DNA of 64,000 nt from Fervidicoccus fontis Kam940 (lineage in GTDB: Archaea > Thermoproteota > Thermoprotei_A > Sulfolobales > Fervidicoccaceae), in the NCBI RefSeq assembly GCF_000258425.1, contig NC_017461.1, positions 62,001 through 126,000 on the forward strand. The letters are read 5' to 3'. The notes beneath the pieces are model-generated. The model searched no databases. It saw only the letters and a list, made by a program, of their open reading frames with translations, and had not been told where the DNA came from. This document shows, one piece after another, positions 27,821 to 36,534 of this stretch; position 1 is the stretch's first letter, and every line of letters begins with the position of its first letter. A program made the translations under genes and the position numbers.

Positions 27821-29629
27821 ATGTGGAGAGAAGGAAAAAGATGGAAGTGGTACAGGCTCCAGGGGTCGAGCTTCACCATCCTACCATATGAGGATAGGGA
27901 TCTGTTGCTCTCAGACTTCGCTTCTATGCTCACATCTTCGAAGCGGGGAGCGATCCTCGCGAGGAAGACGCAGAGAGAATTTCAGTATTCCTCCCACATC
28001 TTTCAGTCGTTTGAAACGGAGTTCTTCCTCGCAGCGAGGGCCGATGCCCAGATATTTTGGTTCGAAGCGAGAGAAGTTGAAGAGCCGAGCAGACCGAAGG
28101 TGAAGAAGCTCCTAGATCCGTTCACGCTGAAGCTAGAGGATGGTTCTCTCACGAGGGTCCTCGTGGCATATAGGTTCCCTTCAGCGCTCCCCGAGGGGAT
28201 CCTATATTCGCTCTTCTCCGAAGTGAGCGAGGTAGCTCTGCTCTTCAGGGAAATTGAGCATTCAAAGGCTGTGGGCTTGGTTGAGAACGCGAGGAAGAGG
28301 AGGATGGATGGGGAAAGGATCACCGAAGGCTTCGAAGCCCAGAGCTTAGGCGATCTAGCTCTGAGAGTCCTCTCAGGCTCATCGCTCTTCGAGTTCTATG
28401 TCCTCTTCACGCTCATAGGCTCTGATGCGAAAGAGCTCAGAGCCAAGGAGAGGAGGCTGAAGGCTCTTCTCAAGGGATATGGGATGGATGCTGATGCACC
28501 CCCGATCCAGCGGGATCTATACATGCTCAATCCATGCTCGGGGATATTCTGCATCGAAAAGCATTTTTCCGATGGGGAAAGCTTGAAGCCTCTGTTCTTC
28601 TTGATAGATGAAGAGCTCCATGATCCCAATGGCGTTTTCCTCGGCATGAGCGGGACGGGATCTCCTGTTCTCCTCGATCTGTGGAGCAAGCCGAATTTGA
28701 ACTTCGTGATCGTGGGGATCACTGGATCGGGAAAGAGCATGACAGCAAAAGTCTTCCTCAAGCGTTTGAGAGAAAAGGATGCTTCTATTCCAATCGTGGG
28801 GATCGATCCAGAGAGCGAATACACGGAAATAGCTAGCAAGTTCGGAGCACAGGCTGTTGAGATAAAGGAGAGGGAAAGTTTGGGTCTAGATCCTCTGAAG
28901 CTGATGCGAGAGGGAGCTATGGAGATCGGACAGGTGAGCGATGTCCTAAGCGAAATATACAGCATCCCTGATGCTCTGCAGGGCGTCCTGAGGAAGGAGC
29001 TCTTCATGAACGGCGATTACAGCGAGGACATCGTGGAATTCGCTTCGAGCGTAAAGGATCCCACGCTCTCGAGGTACCTGCAGGGGATAGGAGCTCCGCC
29101 AGACAGCTATGTCTATGAGGGATCCCCTCCCGTTTTGTCGAAGAGCGTTGTCTTTGGATTGAAGAACGTGAGGAGCAAGAAGCTAAAGCTCCTGATCTCA
29201 GCCCTGATTTCGAGCTATGCTTACAATAAGCTTTTAACGAGAGCACAGAAGAGCGCGTTTTTTGTTGATGAAGCCTGGCTCTTTATGGAGACTCCGAGCA
29301 TCTTATCGCTATTCGAAAACATAGCGAGGAGGGGGAGGAAGCACGGGACTGCCTTCCTCTACATCTCTCAGAGAGCTGAGGATTTAGCTAGGAGTAAGGA
29401 GGGGAGGACGATCCTAGAGCAGGCTGGGACTGTTTTCCTCATGAGGCAGGAGCCACAAGGAAAAGACGCTGTGAAGGAGATCTACAAGCTCTCAGACAGC
29501 GAGGCTGAGTTCTTGGTGGGGGCTCCTATTGGCTCTGGGATATTGAAAAGCTGGAGGAAGAGGATCACTCTCCAGATCGCTACCACTGAAGAGGAACTCG
29601 GGGCATTTTCAACAAGCTTGGGGAGATGA
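27821..29629 (+). CDS. VirB4/CedB-like T4SS ATPase
   Basis: 602 aa. Walker A GITGSGKS spans Gly299-Ser306, followed by IVGIDPESEYTEIA, Walker B FFVDEAWLFM, and the ARRGRKHGTAFLYISQR segment. This is the VirB4/TraC/HerA-like pattern with a ~290-residue N-terminal domain. The ATG at 27821 has a strong GGGAGGAGAG ribosome-binding site. It heads a tightly overlapping operon with a two-TM protein and a VirB6-like channel, the arrangement of the crenarchaeal Ced and Ted DNA-import systems, where CedB is the motor. A conjugative-element VirB4 is the alternative. Confidence 0.85.
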   Translation: MWREGKRWKWYRLQGSSFTILPYEDRDLLLSDFASMLTSSKRGAILARKTQREFQYSSHIFQSFETEFFLAARADAQIFWFEAREVEEPSRPKVKKLLDPFTLKLEDGSLTRVLVAYRFPSALPEGILYSLFSEVSEVALLFREIEHSKAVGLVENARKRRMDGERITEGFEAQSLGDLALRVLSGSSLFEFYVLFTLIGSDAKELRAKERRLKALLKGYGMDADAPPIQRDLYMLNPCSGIFCIEKHFSDGESLKPLFFLIDEELHDPNGVFLGMSGTGSPVLLDLWSKPNLNFVIVGITGSGKSMTAKVFLKRLREKDASIPIVGIDPESEYTEIASKFGAQAVEIKERESLGLDPLKLMREGAMEIGQVSDVLSEIYSIPDALQGVLRKELFMNGDYSEDIVEFASSVKDPTLSRYLQGIGAPPDSYVYEGSPPVLSKSVVFGLKNVRSKKLKLLISALISSYAYNKLLTRAQKSAFFVDEAWLFMETPSILSLFENIARRGRKHGTAFLYISQRAEDLARSKEGRTILEQAGTVFLMRQEPQGKDAVKEIYKLSDSEAEFLVGAPIGSGILKSWRKRITLQIATTEEELGAFSTSLGR

Positions 29630-29865
29630 TGGGGATGGGCTTTCCCGAACTAATAGCTTACATTTGGGAGAGGGAGTGGAACGCCCTAACATCGCACTTT
29701 TCGAGCGTACCTCAAGGCTTGCTCGCCTTCTTGATCTCTGTTTCACTCGCCACGCTTTCAGTGTTGCTATGTCGCTTAATCAGGAAGCTCGCTTACGCGT
29801 CCCTAATAGCACTCTGGGGCATCGCCCTCATTTCACTGCTCATCATTGGGGCGATACCAAAGTGA
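29626..29865 (+). CDS. Small two-TM membrane protein of the Ced/T4SS-like operon
   Basis: 79 aa with two hydrophobic helices (about 28-47 and 55-76). It overlaps both neighbours: ATGA with the VirB4-like gene and GTGA with the channel gene. Size and position match the small CedA1/CedA2 partners of CedA. No catalytic motif is visible; a structural role in a membrane channel is inferred. Confidence 0.62.
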   Translation: MMGMGFPELIAYIWEREWNALTSHFSSVPQGLLAFLISVSLATLSVLLCRLIRKLAYASLIALWGIALISLLIIGAIPK

Positions 29866-31913
29866 TCGACGTCTGGGCTCTAATCTCTTGGGGGATGTGG
29901 ATAGCGTTCTCCATAGCTTCAGGCTCCCTCATTTATGGAGCGATATCGAGGATCTTCGGAAGGAGGGAAGGGGGGAGATACCTTGCTGGGGGGATGGTTG
30001 CAATATTGGTCATAGCTTTCGGATGGGGTCTAGTCCAAGCTCTATACGAAGGTGCTTCTCCTCCTTTACCATATGGATGGGTGTTTTATGCGGTCGCGGG
30101 CGTCCTTCTAATAGGTTCAGCTGTTTATCTGGCGATGGGGAAGAGCTCCGAAGGAGCATGGAGCCTGCTCGGTGCCCTGCTCATCGTAGGGATTGGGATG
30201 TTCGCATCTTCTATCGCATCTGGAGTTTCCTTCCAAGGCGTTGGGAATATCGATGTGAATCTCTACCTCGATAGCTTGTTCCTGCAGAGCGGGGAGACTT
30301 TGAACCTCACGATAATTCCTCAAGGGGGATCGCCTCCCTATTCAACAAGTGTGGATTGGGGTGATGGTTCAATACCCACAGCTACAAATATCTACAACAT
30401 TGTCACGCTCCAGCATACTTACGTTTTGGGAGAAAACCAATCTGGGAATGGCTTCACAATAGTTGTGAGTGCTCGGGACAGCTCGGGAAAGGAGGGAATG
30501 AATGCTGTGGGTATAAGCGTGGTGAATGCTGACTACTGCCCTCTGTCATGGCCCTTCGATATCTTCTGCGGTCTGGTGAAAAAAGTTTCGGTGATACTCC
30601 CCGCCATCGACCTCCAGAAGCTCGTCGCTTCTCCCCTCATGCCCACGAGCGGAGAGCTCTGGGATCTATACCAGCAAATCCTGAAGCTGAGCATGAGTGC
30701 TTTCGGTCTCTTCCTAGCATTCAGGATTGCCTGGGACTTCATCGAGGAAGGGAGCATCGCGGAGACTTTCATCTCAATATTCAAGGATGCTGTAGTTGTC
30801 ATCGCTCTGGCTCTACTCATCCCCTATATCTACAATGCAACAGCACATATCCTCAACACCGTGAGCTATTCCCTCATCTCTCGTATAGACATATCGTGGG
30901 TGATGGGATGGATCATGCTCGAGGTAGCTCTGGGAGTAGCCCTCGGGTACTTCGTCCCGTTCGTAGCAGAATATGCAGCTATGCTCGTCTTCGTGCTCTT
31001 GATAGCGAGCATGTTCATATATGTCAGGTACTTCCTCATCCTGAGCCTGGTCATAGCTTCCCCACTCCTCTCCATAGCGTATTTACATCCAGGTCTTAGG
31101 AGTGCTGTGAGGACAGCAACTAGCTTGATAGGCGGGCTTATGCTCTCTGGGCCTATGGCAGCGGTATTTCTCCTCGTCATGGAGGAGCTCATGCCCGGGA
31201 AGAGCATGACCTTCGGGATACTTTATCCTGTAATTGTGGGGACCCTCCCAAATATCCTCGGGATCTTCGGCTCTGGCATCGCAGGAAGCGTGACGAGGTC
31301 CCTGAGGTCACACATGAGGATCCTCTACTATCCAGTAAAAGCCATTGGGAGCTTGAAGCTGCGGGAATCTTCTGTTTCAAAGGAGGAAGAGCCCTATGTT
31401 GCTGTGCAGAGAACTGGCTATGCTAGGCTGAGGATACCCCACTCTTCCGCACAGAAACCGACTTTCACAATGAAAGCAGCGGAGAGGGAGCTCAAGCCCA
31501 TAGTAACGGGAGAAGTCATAGGCAGAGCCTACAGGGAAGCGAAGAGAACCAAGGAGGTGATGGAGAGGTTGGCCGAGCTCCAGGAAAGAAGTCTTGGGGT
31601 AGTCGGAGTGTTGGAGGGTTTCGAGAGAGCTAAAGAAGTCGAGAGGATGTTGGCCAGAGAGAGGATCGATCCGAAGCTTGAGGCTTTCAAGAGCTTCACC
31701 ATGTCATTGGGAAAGCATGCTGTGAAGCAGGGGGCAACAAACTTGAGGAGTCTCGCGGAGCACACGAGAGAGGCGCTGAAAAAACACATTGAAAGCGAGA
31801 TCGAATATGGAGCTAGGATGTTTCGGGAAGCCCCTCGCGAATTACCTGAAAGAGTGAAAAGGAACTTGGAAGATGTCGAAAGGAGGTCTGTTAAGCTGAA
31901 TCGGCATCGATGA
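29862..31913 (+). CDS. Polytopic VirB6/CedA-like channel protein with an inserted PKD-like domain
   Basis: 683 aa from GTG 29862, which overlaps the previous stop (GTGA). Three N-terminal membrane helices are followed by an extracellular block (about 125-225) with VDWGDGSIPTATN and HTYVLGENQ, the WGDG...HTY pattern of PKD/Ig-like domains. About six or seven more helices come after it (240-500), and the C-terminal ~180 residues form a basic, coiled-coil-like cytoplasmic tail. The multi-helix core fits CedA/VirB6, the presumed DNA channel. The extracellular domain may contact a partner cell or the pilus. Confidence 0.72.
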   Translation: MIDVWALISWGMWIAFSIASGSLIYGAISRIFGRREGGRYLAGGMVAILVIAFGWGLVQALYEGASPPLPYGWVFYAVAGVLLIGSAVYLAMGKSSEGAWSLLGALLIVGIGMFASSIASGVSFQGVGNIDVNLYLDSLFLQSGETLNLTIIPQGGSPPYSTSVDWGDGSIPTATNIYNIVTLQHTYVLGENQSGNGFTIVVSARDSSGKEGMNAVGISVVNADYCPLSWPFDIFCGLVKKVSVILPAIDLQKLVASPLMPTSGELWDLYQQILKLSMSAFGLFLAFRIAWDFIEEGSIAETFISIFKDAVVVIALALLIPYIYNATAHILNTVSYSLISRIDISWVMGWIMLEVALGVALGYFVPFVAEYAAMLVFVLLIASMFIYVRYFLILSLVIASPLLSIAYLHPGLRSAVRTATSLIGGLMLSGPMAAVFLLVMEELMPGKSMTFGILYPVIVGTLPNILGIFGSGIAGSVTRSLRSHMRILYYPVKAIGSLKLRESSVSKEEEPYVAVQRTGYARLRIPHSSAQKPTFTMKAAERELKPIVTGEVIGRAYREAKRTKEVMERLAELQERSLGVVGVLEGFERAKEVERMLARERIDPKLEAFKSFTMSLGKHAVKQGATNLRSLAEHTREALKKHIESEIEYGARMFREAPRELPERVKRNLEDVERRSVKLNRHR

Positions 31914-32463
31914 GGTCTGCTTCGTGCCAGAGCATCCCCAGCCTCGGAGCGATGTAGCCCTTCTCTATCCACGACAATACCTCTTTTCTCTCCTCCTCAT
32001 CTTTTAAGTCCATTTCGTCAGCTTTTTCTAGGAAGATGCCCAAGAGCTCCCCCCACCTTATGCCTGGATTGACTTCAATGTTAGCTAGGATTTGAGATAG
32101 AGCTGTGCTTTTGCTCAAGAACTTCACACCATCTTCCCTCTCAACCAAGAGCTCCCATTGATCACCCTGCTTTTCCTCGATCGTTCTGAACTTCGGGAAG
32201 AACTTCAGTGCATCGTGGGCGTAGCTTCCAATGTAGCTTATATCGAGATCTCTGAAGTTCGGGAAGAACAGGTATGGATAAGCGGGGAAGAAGTCCAATT
32301 CTCCGTTGGCACTGTAGAGATCTGGAAGCACAATAGCATCGTCTTCCAATTGGGCGTTCCTCAAGCATGGCTTGAATGCGAACTTCATTGCTTTGCCTCC
32401 CTTCAGCTCAACTCCGAAGATCTTCTTTCTCCTGATCTCGCTCAAAGCGGAATGCGCGTCCAT
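31891..32463 (-). CDS. Hypothetical acidic protein between the channel and ATPase genes
   Basis: 190 aa, not recognised. It is rich in Phe/Tyr/Asp (for example FFPAYPYLFFPNFRDLD) and ends with an acidic helical region. There is no signal peptide or membrane helix, so it is probably cytoplasmic. The start at ATG 32463 follows GGGGCTGGGA, with CTTTAAAG about 30 nt upstream. Its 3' end overlaps the antisense end of the channel gene by 23 bp. It could be a regulator or partner of the transfer machinery; that is a guess from position. Confidence 0.6.
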   Translation of the reverse strand: MDAHSALSEIRRKKIFGVELKGGKAMKFAFKPCLRNAQLEDDAIVLPDLYSANGELDFFPAYPYLFFPNFRDLDISYIGSYAHDALKFFPKFRTIEEKQGDQWELLVEREDGVKFLSKSTALSQILANIEVNPGIRWGELLGIFLEKADEMDLKDEEERKEVLSWIEKGYIAPRLGMLWHEADLIDADSA

Positions 32464-32543
32464 TTTCCCAGCCCCAAATATCTGGGGAGGCTTTAAAGGG
32501 TCGTCCCGAGGGAGAGCGATCTCTTTAATAGAATACGATCGAT

Positions 32544-34463
32544 TTGGGGGATGAGACCTTGCTCTATGAGCTTGAGCCAAGGATAGGTTCAGGGCCCTTC
32601 AGCTATAAGCTCTTCGGACCTAGATTCACTCTCTGCACTGTGAACGATGGAAAAGAGCTGAGGCTGTTTCTGGAGACGGCTTCAAGCCTTGAGACGCTGA
32701 GAGCATTCTTCGGAGTGGAGAAGGCAAGCCTCAGAGATGTCATGGGGATCTTTGGGAGAGAGCTCTGGGTAGGGGATGCCAGGGTGAAGCGAGAAGAGGA
32801 CTTCTTCCTTTCCGAGGTCTTCGTTTTAGATATCGCGGGGCTGGTCAACTCTCTCGAATTCAGAGGAGGGATATGCACTGGAATGTCGAGGGATCCAGAG
32901 CTTAAGAAGCTTTTCTTCAGAAGGGCGAGCTCCCTACAAAACAGGGCCTCGAGGTACAGGAGCGGGGAACTCAGCATAAAGGCGCAAGAGGTGAGGAGGA
33001 GGATACCCAATGTCTTGCTCGGGAAGCTCCTGGCCCTCGCGGAAAGCAAAAAGGGGCTCATGGAGCTGGAAAGGCTCTTGGAAGCATCATCTTCCGTTCC
33101 TTTGAGATTCGTCAACAAGAGGGTGAAGGATGAGGAAGCTCTAGGGAAAGCCCTGGATCCTCCAAATTTGGGAGGATTCTGGGGAATAATTTTCGGAGAG
33201 AGGAACGAGATAATCTGGGACGAGGAGAACTTTGGAGAAGTGATCAAGCTGCCGGATCCCTCACTGCACAGGATAAGCTTCGTCAGGGGATCACCGCTCC
33301 CCTCTCTGATCCCTATGAGGATGGGGAAGGGGAGCTTCAGGATTGGGAAGCTGGAGGATGGGAGGGAGTTCAGGCTGAGCGTTGAGGATCTCTACAGGCA
33401 CGCCTACTTGATAGGGCAGACGGGATCGGGTAAAACCACCTTCCTCAAGCTCCTGGTTCACAGGATCCACGAGATCGGAGAAGCTTCGGTTATAGTCATA
33501 GATCCCCACGGAGATATGACTGTGGAGCTGAAGCGAGAGATCCCCCATGCGAAATTCTTCCATCCCACGAGAGCTCCCTTTTCAATGAATCCTCTGGAGC
33601 TCCCGAGAGCTGAGAGCAGGGACCACGCCATAACATTGGCTACGGACATCTTGCTCAAAGTCTTCAAGGAAGTTCTGAATTTAACCGATTACGCTGTAAA
33701 TGTTAAGTACATGCTCCAGGTCATTTTGAGGACTCTGTATCAAGAAAAGGAAGAGCCGACGATGGCAGATCTATATCATGCTATCCTGGGTCTCTATGAA
33801 GGAACCTATGTGCTCGATGTGAAGGATATCAGGTGGAAGCAGAGCGTCGAAGCATTGCAGAGGATGAGGGAGCAGACGTTCATTTCCGCACTCTCGAGGC
33901 TGGAAGCTTACGCGAATGATCCCTTGCTTCAAAAGCTCACAGGTAAAACGAGCATAAATATAGAGGAAATAATGAAGCCTGGCTCTCTATCGCTCTTCTC
34001 TCTTCCAAAGGCCGAGCTCGGAGAAAACGTCACGAGACTCACAGCATCAACAATTGTCATGAAGCTCTGGTTCGAAGCTCTAGCTAGGGCGAGGCTCCAG
34101 AAAAAGAGAACACCAGTTTTCCTCATGATAGATGAGTTTCAGTTTGTCGCGGATTTGCCTATCATAGAAACTATCCTGAGCGAAGCAAGAAAATACGGCC
34201 TGCATTTGATAGTTGCACACCAGCACACGAAACAGATCCCCGATGACCTCCTGCAGAGCATTTTGACGAACTGTGGAGTGAAGGTTGCATTCGTGGTTGG
34301 AGGAGAGGACTTGAGTAAGTTGGGAAGGATGGATGCATCCTTTGCCGAGAGCCTGAGCAAAGCTCTGACTGGTTTGAGGGTAGGGAAGGCTGTGGTGAAG
34401 ATGACCGCGAGAGCGGGGGAGCAACAGCCTCCACCAGCAGTCGTTGAGATCGACGGTGATTGA
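32544..34463 (+). CDS. HerA/TraD-like DNA-pumping ATPase (T4SS coupling-type)
   Basis: 639 aa from TTG 32544 (TTG 32559 is possible). A ~260-residue N-terminal domain precedes Walker A GQTGSGKTT (from Gly291), VIVIDPHGDM, Walker B VFLMIDEFQFV and the motif HLIVAHQHTKQIPDDLLQSI. This is the VirD4/TraD-HerA (DUF87/COG0433) pattern of hexameric DNA translocases. No membrane helix is obvious. With the VirB4-like ATPase and CedA-like channel it would complete a DNA-transfer motor set. No relaxase is encoded nearby. Confidence 0.82.
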   Translation: MGDETLLYELEPRIGSGPFSYKLFGPRFTLCTVNDGKELRLFLETASSLETLRAFFGVEKASLRDVMGIFGRELWVGDARVKREEDFFLSEVFVLDIAGLVNSLEFRGGICTGMSRDPELKKLFFRRASSLQNRASRYRSGELSIKAQEVRRRIPNVLLGKLLALAESKKGLMELERLLEASSSVPLRFVNKRVKDEEALGKALDPPNLGGFWGIIFGERNEIIWDEENFGEVIKLPDPSLHRISFVRGSPLPSLIPMRMGKGSFRIGKLEDGREFRLSVEDLYRHAYLIGQTGSGKTTFLKLLVHRIHEIGEASVIVIDPHGDMTVELKREIPHAKFFHPTRAPFSMNPLELPRAESRDHAITLATDILLKVFKEVLNLTDYAVNVKYMLQVILRTLYQEKEEPTMADLYHAILGLYEGTYVLDVKDIRWKQSVEALQRMREQTFISALSRLEAYANDPLLQKLTGKTSINIEEIMKPGSLSLFSLPKAELGENVTRLTASTIVMKLWFEALARARLQKKRTPVFLMIDEFQFVADLPIIETILSEARKYGLHLIVAHQHTKQIPDDLLQSILTNCGVKVAFVVGGEDLSKLGRMDASFAESLSKALTGLRVGKAVVKMTARAGEQQPPPAVVEIDGD

Positions 34464-34553
34464 TCTAATTAGTTTTCAAATCGTAATAAGTATTGGAGAA
34501 AAATTTTATTAATAGGGGATTTTATAAGATCAAATCAAAAAGGGAAATATAAT

Positions 34554-34988
34554 ATGACAGAAGAACTTCCTTTTATTTCGCTCTTAAAGCTTGAATTGAT
34601 TAAAAGAAATCCACATGAGGAAGTCATGATACAGAAGAGCGTGCTTCCTGATCCGGAGGCGGTGGGCTTCAAGAAGGCTCTAGGGGAGCCTAAAGGGCAG
34701 AGAGCAGATTACAGCTATCCTCTGGAAAACGGCGGGAGGATACATCTCCTGGACTACGGAGATCACTATAGAGCTCACAGGGATAATGTAGATCCAGATA
34801 GAGACCCGATAGGGCACTTGATCTATGATTCTCCTCGTATTGCTCTCGCCTTAGGGGCCATCGTTGGAGGTCTTCTCGGCAAAAGCTCATCGAAGGGGGA
34901 TAAGACTGAGGGGTTTTTGTGTGGCGCTCTTATAGGGCTCCTTCTAACTAGTATCTTTTTAGTAGGCTCCCCTCCTCTCAAAAGATGA
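34554..34988 (+). CDS. Hypothetical protein with C-terminal membrane segments
   Basis: 144 aa, not recognised. The N-terminal ~90 residues are soluble and charged (YSYPLENGGRIHLLDYGDHY). The end has two hydrophobic Gly-rich segments (IALALGAIVGGLLG and FLCGALIGLLLTSIFLVG), like a glycine-zipper hairpin. AT-rich TTTTATTAATA and TTTTATAAG boxes lie upstream. It is the last intact island gene before the tRNA-Leu boundary. Confidence 0.55.
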   Translation: MTEELPFISLLKLELIKRNPHEEVMIQKSVLPDPEAVGFKKALGEPKGQRADYSYPLENGGRIHLLDYGDHYRAHRDNVDPDRDPIGHLIYDSPRIALALGAIVGGLLGKSSSKGDKTEGFLCGALIGLLLTSIFLVGSPPLKR

Positions 34989-35027
34989 ATGCATCAAGCA
35001 GGGTTTCCCATATGATTTATTTCCAGT

Positions 35028-35484
35028 ATGGGGCAAAAGAGAACGCTTCATAACTGCAATCCATCTCCGCGAATAGTGGAGGAGCTCGAAGGGAGGAAGC
35101 TCTTGGATCCCTTTGCTGGTTTTGGCTCAATACCGCTCGAAGGCATGAGGTTTGGCTCGAATGCGACTGCCGTCGAGTTACTTCCAACTGCATATGTTTT
35201 TCTGAAGGGAGATGTGGGAATCTCTGGCAGTGAGGCTAAGCAACTTGAGATAGAAGATATTGTTAGGAGTTTCAACGATTCGAGACAGCTGAACAATTCA
35301 ATTGAGTACAAGCTACCTAGCTGATTTATGACATAGTTAAATGAGGCAATCGCGTCACCCAGCAATTGAAGGATGACCATGATATCAAAGAGCTTTATGA
35401 TATGGACACTGCAGTCTACATAGGAAGCTGGGAGATCAAACGCCCATTTTGTGGAAGATACACTCCGTTAATTGGGAATTGATG
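35028..35484 (+). pseudogene. DNA methylase remnant (DUF1156-type, with Zn-ribbon tail)
   Basis: The first frame reads LLDPFAGFGSIPLEGMRFGS and VELLPTAYVFLKG, a SAM-methylase motif set. After a damaged stretch with an internal TGA where Trp is expected (DIVK*GNRVTQQLK), another frame gives VYIGSWEIKRPFCGRYTPLI, the Zn-ribbon part of the same family. The frame is cut off at the edge of tRNA-Leu, so the rest of the gene was lost at that point. It is deleted, frameshifted and truncated. Confidence 0.8.
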
Positions 35485-35567
35485 CGGGGGGTGGGATTTG
35501 AACCCACGCAGGACTTCTCCATCGGAGCCTCAGTCCGACCCCTTTGGCCATGCTCGGGCACCCCCGC
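35483..35567 (-). tRNA. tRNA-Leu (anticodon GAG)
   Basis: An 85-nt cloverleaf with a 7-bp acceptor stem (GCGGGGG/CCCCCGC), anticodon loop CTGAGGC with GAG at positions 34-36, a long class II variable arm, T-loop TTCAAAT and discriminator A73. No intron. The discriminator base lies at 35483, where the neighbouring methylase remnant ends, so the 3' end of this tRNA is a probable recombination point. Confidence 0.95.
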
Positions 35568-35632
35568 CCTCGTTTTGTTAATGGCACTCAAGATTTTTAT
35601 ATTTTTCTACTGATATTTAATCTCGATCCGAT

Positions 35633-36145
35633 TTATTTACTTTCTCTTCTATATCTTTTTCCATCCCCGCTTATCCAGTACTCTCCATCTTCTCTAACTT
35701 CAAGCTTAAATACTGGAGGCTCAAACTTCGCCCTCTCTAGGGCCTCCTTCGCGGAATCGAAGGCCTTTTTCCTGGAAGTCGCGGAAGATGCTACAAGTAT
35801 CGTCGGATCCCCGGGACGGAGCTCGCCTATGCTCTGAACTATTATTAGGGAGAGGACCTCCTTGTCTGAGGAGAAGCTCTTCGCTATTGAATCGAGAGCT
35901 TGGGAGGCGTAGGGCTCATATGATTCATAAATCAATCTCTCAACTCTATGTCCCTCAGCTCTGCCCTTAACCGTTCCCAGAAATATTGAAAGGCCTCCAG
36001 AGCCATGCGGGCTCGTTGCACGAGAGATCCACCTTATAATTTCAAAAGCCCGCTCAAATGTCAGGTGCTCTGCAGTCCTACCCTGGAAGCACTCTGCCTT
36101 GAGGATTGGAGGAGGATCAGTGCACGGATTGTAGCTCTCTCCCAT
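35633..36145 (-). CDS. moaE: Molybdopterin synthase catalytic subunit MoaE
   Basis: 170 aa. GGLSIFLGTVKG and RVERLIYESYEPYA are the MoaE core, followed by VQSIGELRPGDPTILVASSATSRKKAF, close to the family's H-R-x-G-x-L-x-x-G-D-x-x-V-x-V pattern. MoaE with thiocarboxylated MoaD puts the dithiolene sulfurs on the molybdenum/tungsten cofactor precursor. It lies 3 bp after moaD. The family's usual HRIG reads QSIG here, which deserves a note. Confidence 0.9.
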   Translation of the reverse strand: MGESYNPCTDPPPILKAECFQGRTAEHLTFERAFEIIRWISRATSPHGSGGLSIFLGTVKGRAEGHRVERLIYESYEPYASQALDSIAKSFSSDKEVLSLIIVQSIGELRPGDPTILVASSATSRKKAFDSAKEALERAKFEPPVFKLEVREDGEYWISGDGKRYRRESK

Positions 36146-36148
36146 AGT

Positions 36149-36391
36149 CTAGCCTCCTGATGGGGGAGGTATTATCGCTACCTCGTCCCCCTCCTTTAAA
36201 GCTTGATTCTCCGGGGCCCTCTTCCCGTTCACAAGAACGATAAGCCCCTCGCTCCTCGCACCCTTCATATAGTAGAATTCAATTCTCCTCATGAGCTCCC
36301 CAACGCTCAGATCATCCTCAACCTCTTCCTCCTTCTCATCCCACCCGGTCAGATCCTTCACCAAGCCGAAAGCTCTAATCCTGATCTTCAA
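36149..36391 (-). CDS. moaD: Molybdopterin synthase sulfur carrier subunit MoaD
   Basis: 80 aa with a ubiquitin-like fold pattern and the C-terminal Gly-Gly (PPPSGG) that is adenylated and thiocarboxylated. It is directly upstream of moaE, with which it forms molybdopterin synthase. Length is normal for MoaD. The pair implies tungsten/molybdenum enzymes in this organism. Confidence 0.93.
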   Translation of the reverse strand: MKIRIRAFGLVKDLTGWDEKEEEVEDDLSVGELMRRIEFYYMKGARSEGLIVLVNGKRAPENQALKEGDEVAIIPPPSGG

Positions 36392-36534
36392 AGCATCCGC
36401 CCCAATCTAGACATCCTCAAGGTGTAAAAAAATTCGCGTATAGAAACAAGATATATAATTTCTTTTTTAAATAATTTTTCTTGGATCCTTATCGGATTTT
36501 CCGATCATCCGCATCGAGGAAGGCTGTTCTGAGC

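Noticed and set aside
28396-29007. 203-codon minus-strand frame inside the VirB4-like gene
   Set aside because: Ser/Leu/Arg-rich antisense shadow; Walker motifs of the + strand gene are clear.
32603-33247. 214-codon minus-strand frame inside the HerA/TraD-like gene
   Set aside because: Composition typical of an antisense shadow, no start context, and contradicted by the + strand ATPase.
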